Assembly (NCBI GenBank): GCA_001557505.1
Contig: LSAX01000007.1
Location: forward strand, 1,674,001 to 1,738,000
Length of the DNA: 64,000 nucleotides
Reading direction: 5' to 3'
DNA from: Reticulascus tulasneorum
Lineage: Eukaryota; Ascomycota; Sordariomycetes; Glomerellales; Reticulascaceae
Made by a program: the position numbers and the translations under genes. The notes under the pieces are model-generated. The model was not told the DNA's origin, did no database searches, and was given only the letters and a program-made list of their open reading frames with translations. Below, one piece after another: positions 12,127-22,758 of the stretch (its first letter is position 1; each line of letters starts with the position of its first letter).

Positions 12127-12214
12127 CGCGATGTTGACTCAGCGGGATCCGCGACATGACTCAGCGATACCCGCGATGTAACTCAGCGATACCCGCGATG
12201 TGACCCAGGGATAA
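12127..12214 (+). repeat. Four-copy 22-bp tandem repeat with TGACTCA cores
   Basis: Four head-to-tail copies start at 12127, 12149, 12171 and 12193, all exactly 22 bases apart. Copies 2 and 3 differ at three positions. The core reads TGACTCA at 12135 and 12157, TAACTCA at 12179 and TGACCCA at 12201. TGACTCA is the binding site of Gcn4/CPC1-type bZIP factors. A 22-bp period puts the cores on about the same face of the helix. The array ends about 415 bases before the transporter start. Confidence 0.8.
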
Positions 12215-12629
12215 GGTTGATCTAGTAGATTAGAGCCCTATTCTTCCTGCATGAATTCCAAGGTTTTGGATTGGCCCCTCAAGGCCTCACCCATGGCCAA
12301 ACTTCCGTGCACTCAAACCACCACAGTTGCACCTTCAAATTGTCTCAGGATGTACAGTACTTCCAGCGGAGGCTGTGCAAATGACAACCCTAGTGATGGG
12401 CATGGAACGCCTTGTGTGGGGTTTATGTTTCTTACGTTCCCTTCACAGCACATTATAAGCCGCATGGCCTGCTCTTATTGTCTCGAGCGGTTGCTCGATT
12501 GTTTGTTTCCTTGATGGGAACTATCAAAAGCGGCTCCTTGAAAACGACTACAAGTACAAGGCTGTGCTTGTTCCGAGTGGATACGTCTTTGCGAGTAGAC
12601 AGATACCCTGTCCGGACTATTGAGCCAAG

Positions 12630-14749
12630 ATGCCGAGTTACGGGTTGAGGAAACCAGCCATGGTGGCGACCATGAAGAAGGGCTTCTCAGAGTCGACGGA
12701 GAACCTCCCGTCCTTGGAGAGGATGGAGTCTCCTGATGCCCTGGTCATTGGTACTACGCAGCTGTTCGAAGGGGGACAGATTCGATACATTCCCATGCCG
12801 ACGCCGGATCCTAAAGGTTGGTCGCTGCTCAACTCGAGTGAGGTGCTCTTGGACATAGAACACAGTGCTGACTTGAAGAAACATAGATCCCCTGAACCTC
12901 CCCGAGTGGAGAAAATGGCTTGCAGTTGCAGCCCTATGCTTCTGTAAGTTCTATGGGTGTTATGCACGATAGCTAGAAGCTGACAGCATGCAGTTGGAGC
13001 ACTGGCCTTGGCAGCCGAATCCATCGTCGGCGCGCTCATACCGGTTTTTGTCCTCGAGTATGCGGGCATCGACCCCAAGATTTTAAGTACGATCGACATC
13101 TCGACGCTGAGCCCACCGGGTGAGGTCAACTTGGACCCGCTCGCAGCTCTGTCGTCGCTTGGTGGCCCGCCACTTTTCAAAGTGGCCTTGCTGTCTTCGC
13201 TGCCCCTGCTCGTCAACGGCATCAGTTCATACTTGCTCGTGCCCCTGTCCATTGGCTTTGGTCGGCGACCCGTGCTGCTCTTCGCTGGCGTCATGGCGTG
13301 GACTGGCGGTTTCTGGGCCGGCTTCTCGACGAGTCTGAACAGTCATTTGGCGGCTCGGTGCTTCCAGGGCTTTGGCGCTGGGGCCGTTGAGGCACTGATC
13401 CCGCTGATTGTGCAGGATCTCATGTTCATTCATCAACGGAATAAGGCCATTGCCTCCATTGGTGCTTCGCAGGGTCTGATCATAGTCAGCTTGGGAATTG
13501 CAAGGTTGGTCTTCGGCACTTGGGACGTCTATTCGTACACTGCTTACATGTTACCAGTCCTTTTGTCGTTGTGAGATTGAGCTGGCGATACCTGTACTGG
13601 ATCACATCCAGCATTGGCATCGTGGCATGGCTTGGAATTATCTTCCTGGTCCCAGAAACGCGATGGATCCGATCGGCTGATGAGCTTGGTACGCCGACCC
13701 CCTGATTCACAAATGTTCCCAATGTACTAACCGTGACCCTCGCAGCTGGCAAAGAAGTCTACTTGCTCCGCCCCGGCGAGACCCGGCCCCGCCTCGAAAC
13801 AGGCATCTATGGCCCGCGTACAAACTGGACCGACTTCGGGGTCTTCAACTACGGCTACCAATGGGCTGAAGCCCGCCGCTCCGTCTGGCACACCATCAAG
13901 ACAACTATGTTCCCCAACGTCTTGTGGGTGATCGCCGTGAACAGCATCCTTGTCTCTGCCCAGGGAGCCGCTGGTCAGGTCGGGTCCGCGGTGCTCATCG
14001 CCGCGGGCTGGAAGTTCGAGACACTCGGCCTCGTGGTTGTGCCGCTGGTGGTCGCGAGCCCGTTCGTCTGGTTCTTCGGCGGCTGGGTTGCGGACTGGAT
14101 CTCTAACGCGCACGCACGGCGGAATGGCGGCCGGAGAGAGCCGGAGGCGCACTTGCTCAGTTTGGTGGTCCCGCTTGCGGCCGGCATTGCTGGACCGTTG
14201 GTGTTTGGCTATGCGGCGGAGAACATCAAATTCTTGCCTGCTACCGTGGTGTTGACCGCAGTGTTTCTCATTGGGTTTGGATTCTTGACTGCGAATACTA
14301 TCTTCTCGGTCTATCTGGTGGAAAGTTACCCGCAGTTTGCAGGGTTTGTCTCGCCTCTCCATCTTCTGCTCCTCTGCCCCCCTTCCTTCCGTTTCCTGCC
14401 TCTCCTCAGCATTCCATGCTCTCTGCATATCACCGTTGCTAACACCTGACACAGCCCCGTCCTCGTCAACGTCGCCTCCTTCCGCCTCATCATCGGCTTC
14501 GCCATGTCCTTCAACGCCACCAACTGGATCCGAGACCTCGGCTTCCTTCTCAACTTCGGCCTCTACAGCGCCGCGCTCGGGGCTGTGGCTCTGATCCTGC
14601 CGTTCATGTATATTTACGGCAAGTCGATCCGGGCTTGGACATCCGGCCGTCTTGAGGCGAGGGTCATCAAGGCCGTCGATGATGATGAGCGGTATTGGAC
14701 CGAGGAGCGGCCTGAGTGGCGGGATGAGAAGATGGGTGTTGCGATATAA
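12630..14749 (+). CDS. Major facilitator superfamily transporter
   Basis: Six exons (12630-12816, 12887-12943, 12994-13504, 13558-13688, 13746-14343, 14455-14749) give 592 residues with all phases consistent. The hydrophilic N-terminus (about 70 residues) leads through DPLNLPEWRKW into the first membrane helix, as in fungal drug/polyamine-type MFS proteins. Visible marks are the loop G-F-G-R-R-P between helices 2 and 3, RCFQGFGAGAVEALIPLIVQD, FLVPETRW and the late ESYPQFAGPVLVNVASFR motif. A central loop of about 60 residues separates the halves. About 12 membrane helices are expected. It should sit in the plasma membrane; the substrate is unknown. Introns 1 and 3 share the unusual donor AAG|GTTGGTC. 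Upstream lies the 22-bp TGACTCA array, so amino-acid-starvation control is possible. Confidence 0.88.
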
Positions 14750-15076
14750 GTGTTCTGATAGGAACGGTGTATTTATTATTCGACATGCGATATGACTTTG
14801 TATTTCATGTTTGGTGTCAGGTGCTTGGGATTTCGAACGGGTATAGAGTCGAACCGTGTTCTGGTTGCTTGATGTAGCCAGGAGATGATTTTCTCATCCC
14901 CAGGCCTTGGGTTTCATTTTATCGAAATGTCCATGTCGCGTGAGTATTGCTCTCAGAAAGAATACAGAACGCCCGCCTCGGGCCCTTCTATTCTGATCCT
15001 GTCACTTGTGATTATGAAAGTTCGCCGCGACTATTGAAGCGGCCCAGAAAAATAATAGCACGACAGATCAGATGTA
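14750..15076. other. Convergent intergenic gap
   Basis: Lies between the 3' ends of the transporter and of the cell-surface protein gene. It holds their 3' untranslated regions; nothing else is seen. Confidence 0.5.
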
Positions 15077-15999
15077 TTACTGCCGAAATGTTGCCTGGGT
15101 TTGATGACCCTGCCGCGGTTCCGAATGGAGCTCGAAGCGCGGCTCATATGTCCCAATCTCGAGAGGATAGACGGTGGTTCCGGGCAATTCCTTGTCGGCC
15201 ATCGAGGCGCTCGTGTATCCAGGTGGGGCAAGTGCCTGATCTTGCTTCCGCTGTCTTCTCCTATAATAGATGAATCCGGCAAGCGCGAAAAGCAAGAGAC
15301 CGCCAACTCCTCCGACCGTTCCACCGATGATGGCTTTTGTGTTGTCCGCCGCTTTGCTTCCTGACCCCGTCTGACTTTGAGATGGGGTGTTCGACGTAGA
15401 AGGCGCAGAGGTTGAACTCTGGGTTGACGAAGTAGTGGAACTAGTCGTGGAAGTAGATGAGCTAGTTGATGAGGTAGTTGTCTTGAGAGATGAAGCTTTC
15501 ACGACTTCCCCATCAATTATCAAGAAGCCTTGTTCTGAACGACAGCATTCGGAAGCAGTAATTGGGGGTCCGCAGCAAATGCTGCCATCGTCGCAGGGAG
15601 TGACTTGAACATCGGTATTGGAATAGGGTGTACCCGATTCATCTGACCGTGTTAGATACGTCACACCTTGCCTCGGACGGGCTGTAACTTACCAGTTCCA
15701 TCAAGACAGAGTTGCAGACACCCTGGATCCGTCCAAGACGAGTCCGAGCAGCTCTCACGCCAGAATACCTTCGCTCCCGAGTTGAAGCAGAGGCCGTTAG
15801 ATTGGCAAACATCATCTGGACCTCTACAACACATGCTGGCGCGAGCACTCCCGACGTTTATAGCGCATGGCTGGTAGATAAAGCCAAGGTTAATGGCGTC
15901 TGGGAGGAGGTGACGGTCGGTGCCATTGGGGACAAAACAGCCCGCAATGACACTCTGGGATGCCGTGAGGGCAAATAAGACGCTGGCGAGGAGATGCAT
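15077..15999 (-). CDS. Cys-rich single-pass cell-surface protein
   Basis: Two exons, 15999-15693 and 15642-15077, make 290 residues. The intron has a GTAAGT donor and a CTAAC branch site. The N-terminus (MHLLASVLFALTASQSVIAG) is a signal peptide. Next is a Cys-rich ectodomain with paired cysteines (MCCRGPDDVCQSNGLCF, ESCSDSSW, CLQLCLDG, PCDDGSICCG). A Ser/Thr-rich stalk that is probably O-mannosylated follows. A glycine-rich membrane helix (GGTVGGVGGLLLFALAGFIYY) is stopped by RRRQRK, leaving a short cytoplasmic tail of about 55 residues. This domain order is widespread but uncharacterised in ascomycetes. It resembles a surface sensor or adhesion protein; its function is unknown. Confidence 0.82.
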
Positions 16000-17001
16000 T
16001 GTGGTGATAGATGGCAGATTCTGTGTCCAGACACAAGAGATTCAACACTTATTAGGGTTTAAATCAGAACTCGAGTCCAAACTCATGGCTGAGAAAAGAG
16101 GGAGCACAAAGAGAGCGAGAAGAAGTTCACTGAAACTGCATCGTGCAGAGAGTACAGGGCTGTGTCCGAATCCTCCTCGGTAGCAGCGCACGGATACGGA
16201 CCCCAACGCCGTGCCACTGGGGGCAAGATGGATTTGCCGGTGCAACCCTGCAACCTTGAAGAGCGATGGCCCTTTTGAGGGTGCGGCTGATCTTGGTACT
16301 TTGGTTATTTTCAGGAACGAGCCGACTTTCATTGGGTAGCAATGATGTCTGAAACGCGGTTGGCATCGAAGGAGAACTAGGTACCAACAGTCGGACGGCG
16401 GTTAGCAGTTTCAACCTCACCATGCCCATTGTCCGCACGACCACGATAGTAACTGGTGATGCATCACCGGGGATTCTACCTCATCTCAGCTTTGGTGGTT
16501 GGCCCGGCTTGAGTGGGCACCATGGTGGATTCCACAACCAAGAAGAATATGGTTATGGTATTCGTCGAGAGTTCATCTCGCTAGAATAGGTACCACATTG
16601 TTAGGGACCATTTGTACCCCAGCATGAACCAACATCTCTTGTGACCGTGATTAGCGAACCAATTATTTTGGCGAAATAAATTTATTAGCCAAGCTCATAC
16701 TTGGATAAACGAGCTGACGAATCAGCGATGTACTGATCCCTCTCTTGTATGTACGTAGTAGTTCGTTGCTTGACTTGCGTGTCTGGTCCGAGGTTCGAGA
16801 TGATTGAGGATTGGGGACTGTTTGACTTGTAGAACAGCAACGAGGAGCTAAAAGTAAGGCTGCCATTATGTAAGCTGCGCTTTTACTGTTTTCATGTCAC
16901 CTGGCTTAGTCTCTACTTTTCGTCTCCGAGAAAGATCCCATCTAAGCCCGTCAAGTGCATCGTGAAAAAACTGTGCGCTTTGTCATCTGGATACTAAGGG
17001 A
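16000..17001. other. Intergenic, no gene seen
   Basis: Contains the promoter of the surface-protein gene at its left end and increasingly AT-rich sequence to the right. Short frames on both strands lack family features. Confidence 0.4.
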
Positions 17002-17167
17002 GCTATTCATTGGAATACTGTAATGACCACACCGCCAAATATCAAAATATTCAAGTAGTTATTCATGGAGTATTGTAATGTATATATCGCCAAATATCTG
17101 CATATTCACGCAGCTATTCACATGAATATCGGAATGAATATATAGCAAAGATAAGAATATCCAATAA
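17002..17167 (+). repeat. Three diverged tandem copies of a 55-56 bp AT-rich unit
   Basis: Units begin at 17002 (GCTATTCAT), 17058 (GTTATTCAT) and 17113 (GCTATTCAC). Units 1 and 2 share TATTCAT, TGTAATG, CGCCAAATATC and ATATTCA in order. Many differences are C-to-T or G-to-A, which would fit decay by repeat-induced point mutation or simple drift. No coding content. Confidence 0.65.
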
Positions 17168-17846
17168 CTTCGTACACGATCTTTCACACACTTTCCAAAG
17201 GAGAGTTGCCTACAGCTGGCAAATATGAATCTGCCATCTTCTCGTCCCACCAGTCAAGCGGCACTGTTTGTTTACAACCCACTTGGCCGTCTACAAGCCT
17301 GAGCCCCTCATGAACACTTATTCCAGAGACTGAGCCGTTCTCGACCGGAAGCAATCTTGGGCAAATCACCCCGAACGCCGAGTTGAAGTTCGTTCAGGAA
17401 CGCCTCCAACGTTTGGCTAAGCTTCTGTCGTCGATGCAGCTGCAAGACCGTTGCAATGTCGTCGATCATTGACCTTGGCCTCGATGCGGATTGGGTGGGC
17501 TGGGCATACCCTGCATAATCTCAGCTACCATCAACCCAGAGCTCTATAAGTAAGCTCGTCAAACTCATGTCCGCGTGCCTCGAAGAGAAGGAGATTTCTC
17601 AAATGCAACTGTAACTCTTATGCTCTTGATGAAATAACAAAGCAGGATTTGTGGTGCAAGCACACATGAACTTCTTGGGCAACTGGATGTGATATGTTAG
17701 GATGGGGGGAATGCGATGAGCCCAATCTCTATAAATCTTTGTGTCTGCCCACCTCTGAACACAACGAGTGTTGCATAAAGAAGCTCCTCATTATTAGGAC
17801 TTCCATCTTTGCAACTCCTTCTTACTAAATCGTGACACTAGCCAAC
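17168..17846. other. Intergenic upstream of the Kex2-type secreted protein
   Basis: The last part contains TATAAA near 17730 and a leader running to the start codon at 17847. No gene seen. Confidence 0.4.
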
Positions 17847-18711
17847 ATGCAGACGCTTCTCCTCTCCGCAATCTCACTGATTGCCGGCATCCCAGTGGTC
17901 CTTTGCCAATGTACAGCTAACAACTGCCTCCGTGCCGTGACAGCAACCCGCGGCGGATCCGCAGTCATCTCCCAGCACAGAGCAGACTGCTCGTCCTTCA
18001 TGACAACCACCATCTACCCAGACACGGTGTAAGTCAAACGCCGAAGCCATTTCGTGCTTACCCATCTAACATCTCATCAGCATGATCACCGCATCGGCCA
18101 GCGTTGTCACAGTTACAACAACCACAACCGTAACCGGCCCTCCCACTCCTCCCCCTCCCAAAGTCAAACGCCAGGCCACATCCACCACACCTACCATACC
18201 ACCCTATGCATCCCCTTGCCTCTCCCCATCGCAATACTCCTCTGCCTGTTCCTGCTGGTCCATCACCGCTTCCACGAGCACCTTCACTCTTACCACACCA
18301 ACCACGACCATCATACCCCCTCCCACGAGCACCGTAACCGTGACCGCGAGGATCGAATGCACAAACCCGCAGTCCTGCCCGGGTACCACCTTCTTCTGCC
18401 CCGAGAACCCGATCCCCTCTTTCGGCTGCACCTGCACGCCGACCATTGAGGGCGGCACGGCATGCATTGTCAGCGACTTTTGTCGCGGAACATGTGCCTC
18501 ATCGCTGGAGTGCGAGGAACGTCACGGGCCCGAGTTCGTGTGTGCGAGTGAGCTGTGCTGCGGGGGGCCGTCAACATGGGAGCCGAGCTGTTTCCGGAGG
18601 GGCGGGCAGTGTTCGCTGCCCGTGTCTGTTAAGGGGTTCTTCGCTGTTGTTGAGGCGGCTGCCGAGGCCGTGGCCGAGGATGGGAGGGAATGTGGTCCTG
18701 TCTGTGGATAG
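17847..18711 (+). CDS. Secreted Cys-rich protein with Ser/Thr-rich region and Kex2-type site
   Basis: Exons 17847-18028 and 18081-18711 give 270 residues. The intron is GTAAGT to CAG with a CTAAC branch site. MQTLLLSAISLIAGIPVVLC is a signal peptide, followed by QCTANNCLRAV. This last segment resembles the start of many ascomycete secreted proteins with a small Cys motif and a TTTxY stretch. A Thr-rich segment leads to PKVKRQ, a likely Kex2 cleavage site after KR. The C-terminal half carries at least 18 cysteines in a compact knot-like pattern (CTNPQSCPGTTFFC, CTCTPTIEGGTAC, CRGTCASSLEC, CCGG). There is no membrane helix, so it is probably exported or wall-bound. I do not recognise a named family. 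A small effector-like or wall protein is possible but unproven. Confidence 0.75.
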
Positions 18712-19207
18712 TAGTTCATTTGTTGACTGCTTGGCACCGCAAAGGCAGACCAGATTGGCAGATGGTTTTGGCTTGCCATGATGCTCGCAAATGGAGTAGA
18801 GTTGGAATATGGAAAGTGGCAGTTTTGTGGTGCCGTATTTAGCCTCATCAAGAGAGATCAAAGTCATGCAACATAAAACAATGCAATGCATTCAAAGATG
18901 CCCCAACCATAACCATTACCTGTCACTATCCCTAATAAAGGACGTGTAAGCCAAACATAAGACTAGTGGACCCGTCCCGTTAATTTTCCTGGCATACGTC
19001 GAATAGCCCACCCAGACATTCCCATACACGTTCCAGCCAGCAGCACATCCATCTGAGATTCCCATTTCACATGATGCCTCCACCATCCTTAAGTGGCCTC
19101 TCTGCCATCATGTTCTCATCATCTTAGTCCCAGACTTCGTCAAGTACCAGCACATCTGCCGCGAGTAGCGTCACCTAACTATACCCTCCCAAACCATCGA
19201 ACCACAT
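18712..19207. other. Convergent intergenic gap
   Basis: Holds the 3' untranslated regions of the secreted-protein gene and of the SH3 gene. Nothing else recognised. Confidence 0.45.
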
Positions 19208-20115
19208 CTAGAAAATGCTGTTCACGATATTGGAACCGATTGTAGCCCCCGCTCCGAAGATGGCTGCGTTGCCAAGCTTTTTACCAAACTTTTTGCCCAT
19301 CTCCGCGCCTTTGCCACCACCCTGCCCACTTCCCTGTCCCGCCATCGCCATCGGCGGCGCATCGGCGTTGTACGGATTCTGCTGCGGCGGCGGGCCGCCC
19401 GTGTACCCTTGAGCTGGGGCGTAGAGTGGTTGCTGTGGTGGAGCATATCCGTTGTAGCCGGCCTTCTCTTGCTCCTCGATGAGCACGTAGGTCTTCGGGA
19501 AGATTCCCTCCTGGTTCGTGCGCAGGTTCTTGCCCATCCACCAGTCGGCGTTCATGTACTCATGGATGGCGATCTTGTCGTCCCGCTCGAAGCCGACATC
19601 GCGTGCATCGGCGCCCTGGTAGCGGTATAGGGCACGAGCGTGTGCGAGGACAGGCTTCTCAGTTGTACGCGGAGGCGGGGGAGGGGGCCCGGTTTGGGCA
19701 TAGGATGGCGGCGCGGGGGAGGTGGATTGGAGGTTCATGTGTGCCATGCCGTTGGCTGGGGGTGGTGAGGTTGGCGCTGACGCCGCAGGCGTTGGGAGCT
19801 GCGCGGCTGCGCGGGCGCCGCCATGGAGGGAGGCTTCGGGGGGGAGGATGGTGTGGATGCTCTCGTAGACTTCATCGGTAATGACGCCTTTCTCGAGGAG
19901 GGTCTCTAGTTCCTGGACATGGTGTTAGTAGTAGGTTCAAGCTCGCTTTAGACATGATATGGTTCAAGCACGAAGACATGGCTGTTCGAAGGCACGACAT
20001 CCCCAGCGCTTGCCGGCAGCCTCCCATCAATCGCTGTCCGAAGATCTCTCTATGAACATACATTCTTGATGTTTCGTAGTGACCGGTTGGTCTCCATAAT
20101 GGTCTGGCGATCCAT
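19208..20115 (-). CDS. SH3-domain protein of the LSB1/PIN3 type
   Basis: Exons 20115-20062 and 19912-19208 give 252 residues; the intron joins between codons with donor GTATGT and an ACTAAC branch site. The N-terminus (TNRSLRNIKNELETLLEKGVITDEVYESI) matches the N-terminal helix pair of yeast Lsb1/Pin3. A Pro-rich linker precedes one SH3 domain (about 109-163; ALYRYQG, WWMGKN, GIFPKTYV). A Gln/Pro/Tyr-rich low-complexity tail follows, ending in a conserved Gly/Ala-rich motif. The yeast relatives bind Las17/WASP, act at actin patches and influence prion formation. The same role here is inferred from domain order. Confidence 0.88.
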
Positions 20116-20914
20116 GATGTTTTGTGTTGCTCGAATCACCTCGGCTTGGCAGGGTTCTTCAATAGACCTCGTCCGACAATCGCAGGGTTAGTTGTTTGTG
20201 TCGAAAGACTCGGATCTGTATCCCGTTGACGTTGAGAAGGAAGTAGGCCTCGTGATAATGTGGACTGGTCTGGAAGAGAGAGAGAGAGAGATGTTGGATG
20301 ATGTGTTTCGAGCGACAAAGGAAATGGAGGATTGTTAGGCTGATGTGATTGATGGGTGGTGCACGTGCATGTGTGGCGTTGGTGGAGGCAGTGCCACTGG
20401 CTGTGAAACGACCCGTGAACCGAGATTCCCGTCCTGAGAAACACGCCACGAGGGGAAAGAATAACGAAGGAGAATCGCTAAACGGGCAAGGTAGTTGGTT
20501 AATTGCCTAAGATAACACGGCAAATTTCTACTATTACGATGAATATTTCTCAGATAATTGCTTAGATCGAATTCATGAATCTGGTCTCTGTTATAAGAAG
20601 TGAAAAGTGTAAGCCGTCCCCCTCCGTTGACACAAAGTGGAGGCCCAGCGGAACAGCGCACTAAGGGTGGCTTGGCGATCTTGAACACCGAAACCCCGGT
20701 CAACTTACGCAATTCCGAACACCCGTGTTGAAATGCTTGGAGACTCGTAAGCTAGTGGACACTGGCAAGCCGTGGGCTGAGAATGACCTGGACGAGCCCG
20801 ATTCGCGCTGACTGTCACAGATTCGGGTAGTTCAGGATGTCTAATTTTGCGCCAATTCAAATGATATTGTGTGTGAATCTATCCAATCTACATAATCTAC
20901 TATATGCAAACATT
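20116..20914. other. Intergenic: SH3-gene leader with a short GA run
   Basis: Upstream region of the SH3 gene and 3' region of the methylcitrate dehydratase gene. A (GA)8 microsatellite lies at 20275-20290. No gene seen. Confidence 0.45.
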
Positions 20915-22758
20915 CTAAACAAACTTGCTGTTCTTGACAACGTACATGTCCACGTACTCATCCACTGGCGTGGAGTCCAACCGCTTGGCATCCATCCCGA
21001 GATCAACAAGCTCGTTGACCTTGCTCTCCGAAAAGTGGGGGCCGAGGTGTCTCTTATACTTCTTCAGGATCTCTGGCTTGGCCTCTTCTCTTCGCAATCG
21101 GTGACCAAGTGGCGCCTCCACAGCAACCTCATCCAGTATGGTTCCGTCGTTCAACTCGACAGTCAGCGCATTGGAGATGGTTCGGAGGGAAGGCTCATGA
21201 TAATCGGCAGTATACTGGGGATCCTCGACACACTTCATCTTCTTTCGCAGCGACTCGACGAGCTCCGAGGTGGCTGCCTCGCCACCGTCGACGTAGTCGG
21301 TTGCCTCAAGTCGGCCGAAGACGAGCATGACGGAGCACATGTATTGGATGCAGTGATCCCGGTCGGCGAAGTTGTCCATGGACTTGAACTGCTTGTCGAT
21401 GATGCGAATGCAGGCCTCGTGTGTTCGGCAGGTGATGGCCTTGATGTCGGCGGCGGACTTGCCCATCGACTTCAGCTGGGCATGGATCTTTTGCGATGCC
21501 TCGACGGCAGTTTGCGAGTGGAATTCAGCTGATCGTGATTAGTTGCGAGTCAGAACTAAGTAGGGTGGTTTGGGCATACCTGGATATGAGACCTTGAAGA
21601 GAACGTTCTCCATGACATAGCTGCCGTAGGGACGCTGGAACTCAAACTTGTTGCCCTTGAACAGGACATCGTAGAAACCCCAAACTGGTGCAGACAAGAC
21701 GGTCGGGACACCAGGCTCGCCCTTCATGACCTTCAGGACCAGATTGACGGCTCTTTGGCAGGCATCACCAGCAGCCCAGGACTTTCGCGACATGGTGTTT
21801 GGTGTGTGCCTGTAGGTTCGCAAGCTCTGGCCGTCAACCCAGGCTTGGGTGACGGCATCGGCAGTCTGCTTCTCGGACAAGCCGAGCATCTTGGATACAA
21901 CAGCGGCGCTGGCAACCTTGACAAGCACAACGTGGTCCAGACCGACCTTGTTGTACGAGTTCAACAGTGCCAGGCAGCCTTGGATCTCGTGAGCCTTGAT
22001 CATTGCCTCTAGGACATCTCGAACGGTGAAGATCTTGCCGCCGGCAAGGTTACCGCCCGCTTTGTTAGTTCGAGTAACCCAATCGGCAACAGCGAGAATA
22101 GCACCCAAGTTATCAGAGGGATGACCCCATTCAGCAGCAAGCCAGCAGTCGTTGTAGTCGAGCCACCGGATCATGGCACCGATGTTGAAGGCGCCATTGA
22201 CGGGGTCAAGCTGGAAGTCGGTACCGGGAACCTTTGTGCCATTGGGGACGACAGTGCCCTCCACAATAGGTCCTAGCAGCTTCGTGCACTCTTTGAATTT
22301 TAGTCCCTCAAGACCGCAGCCTAGAGTGTCGAGGAAAACCCATCGTGCGGTATCAAACTATTCATCACGAAGTTGCGGTTAGGATCGGCGGTTTGCCCAG
22401 CGCGGGGTAAAAAATAAGACGGGGGGGGGGGGCTCCTCGCGGCGAAGGAAGATTTGAGCAAACTTACAGCTAAATCCGAGTCAATTGGCTTATTGTGCAC
22501 ATAACTCGCAATATCATTGATCTCGGGATCGTACTCCCTCGCCTCGGAAGCCATGGGTGCGCCGCTCTGTCTCGCTGCAGCAGTCGAGAAGTTGTGGGAG
22601 TGTTGAGGAGGGACGGAGGCGGTGGTGCGAGCAGCAGAAGCAAACGGGAGGTTAGTGGTTGCGATGCCGGCGCGGAGGGGAGCTGTCAAGCGAATGCTTC
22701 GAGGTTGCAGGCGCACCGATCTGGATGCTGTCCGTAGACTTCGGTTGACGGCGGACAT
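20915..22758 (-). CDS. 2-methylcitrate dehydratase, mitochondrial (PrpD family)
   Basis: Three exons (22758-22468, 22357-21580, 21528-20915) give 560 residues. The first 75 or so residues are rich in Arg, Ser and Ala and serve as a mitochondrial targeting sequence. The MmgE/PrpD fold follows, with [35 protein letters not shown], a hallmark [16 protein letters not shown] and [23 protein letters not shown]. The C-terminal domain carries [15 protein letters not shown] and ends with [17 protein letters not shown]. The enzyme dehydrates 2-methylcitrate to 2-methyl-cis-aconitate in the methylcitrate cycle, which clears propionyl-CoA in the matrix. The start is the ATG at 22758; frame upstream of it uses a non-ATG codon. 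Intron 1 contains a run of 12 G on the plus strand (22421-22432). Confidence 0.93.
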
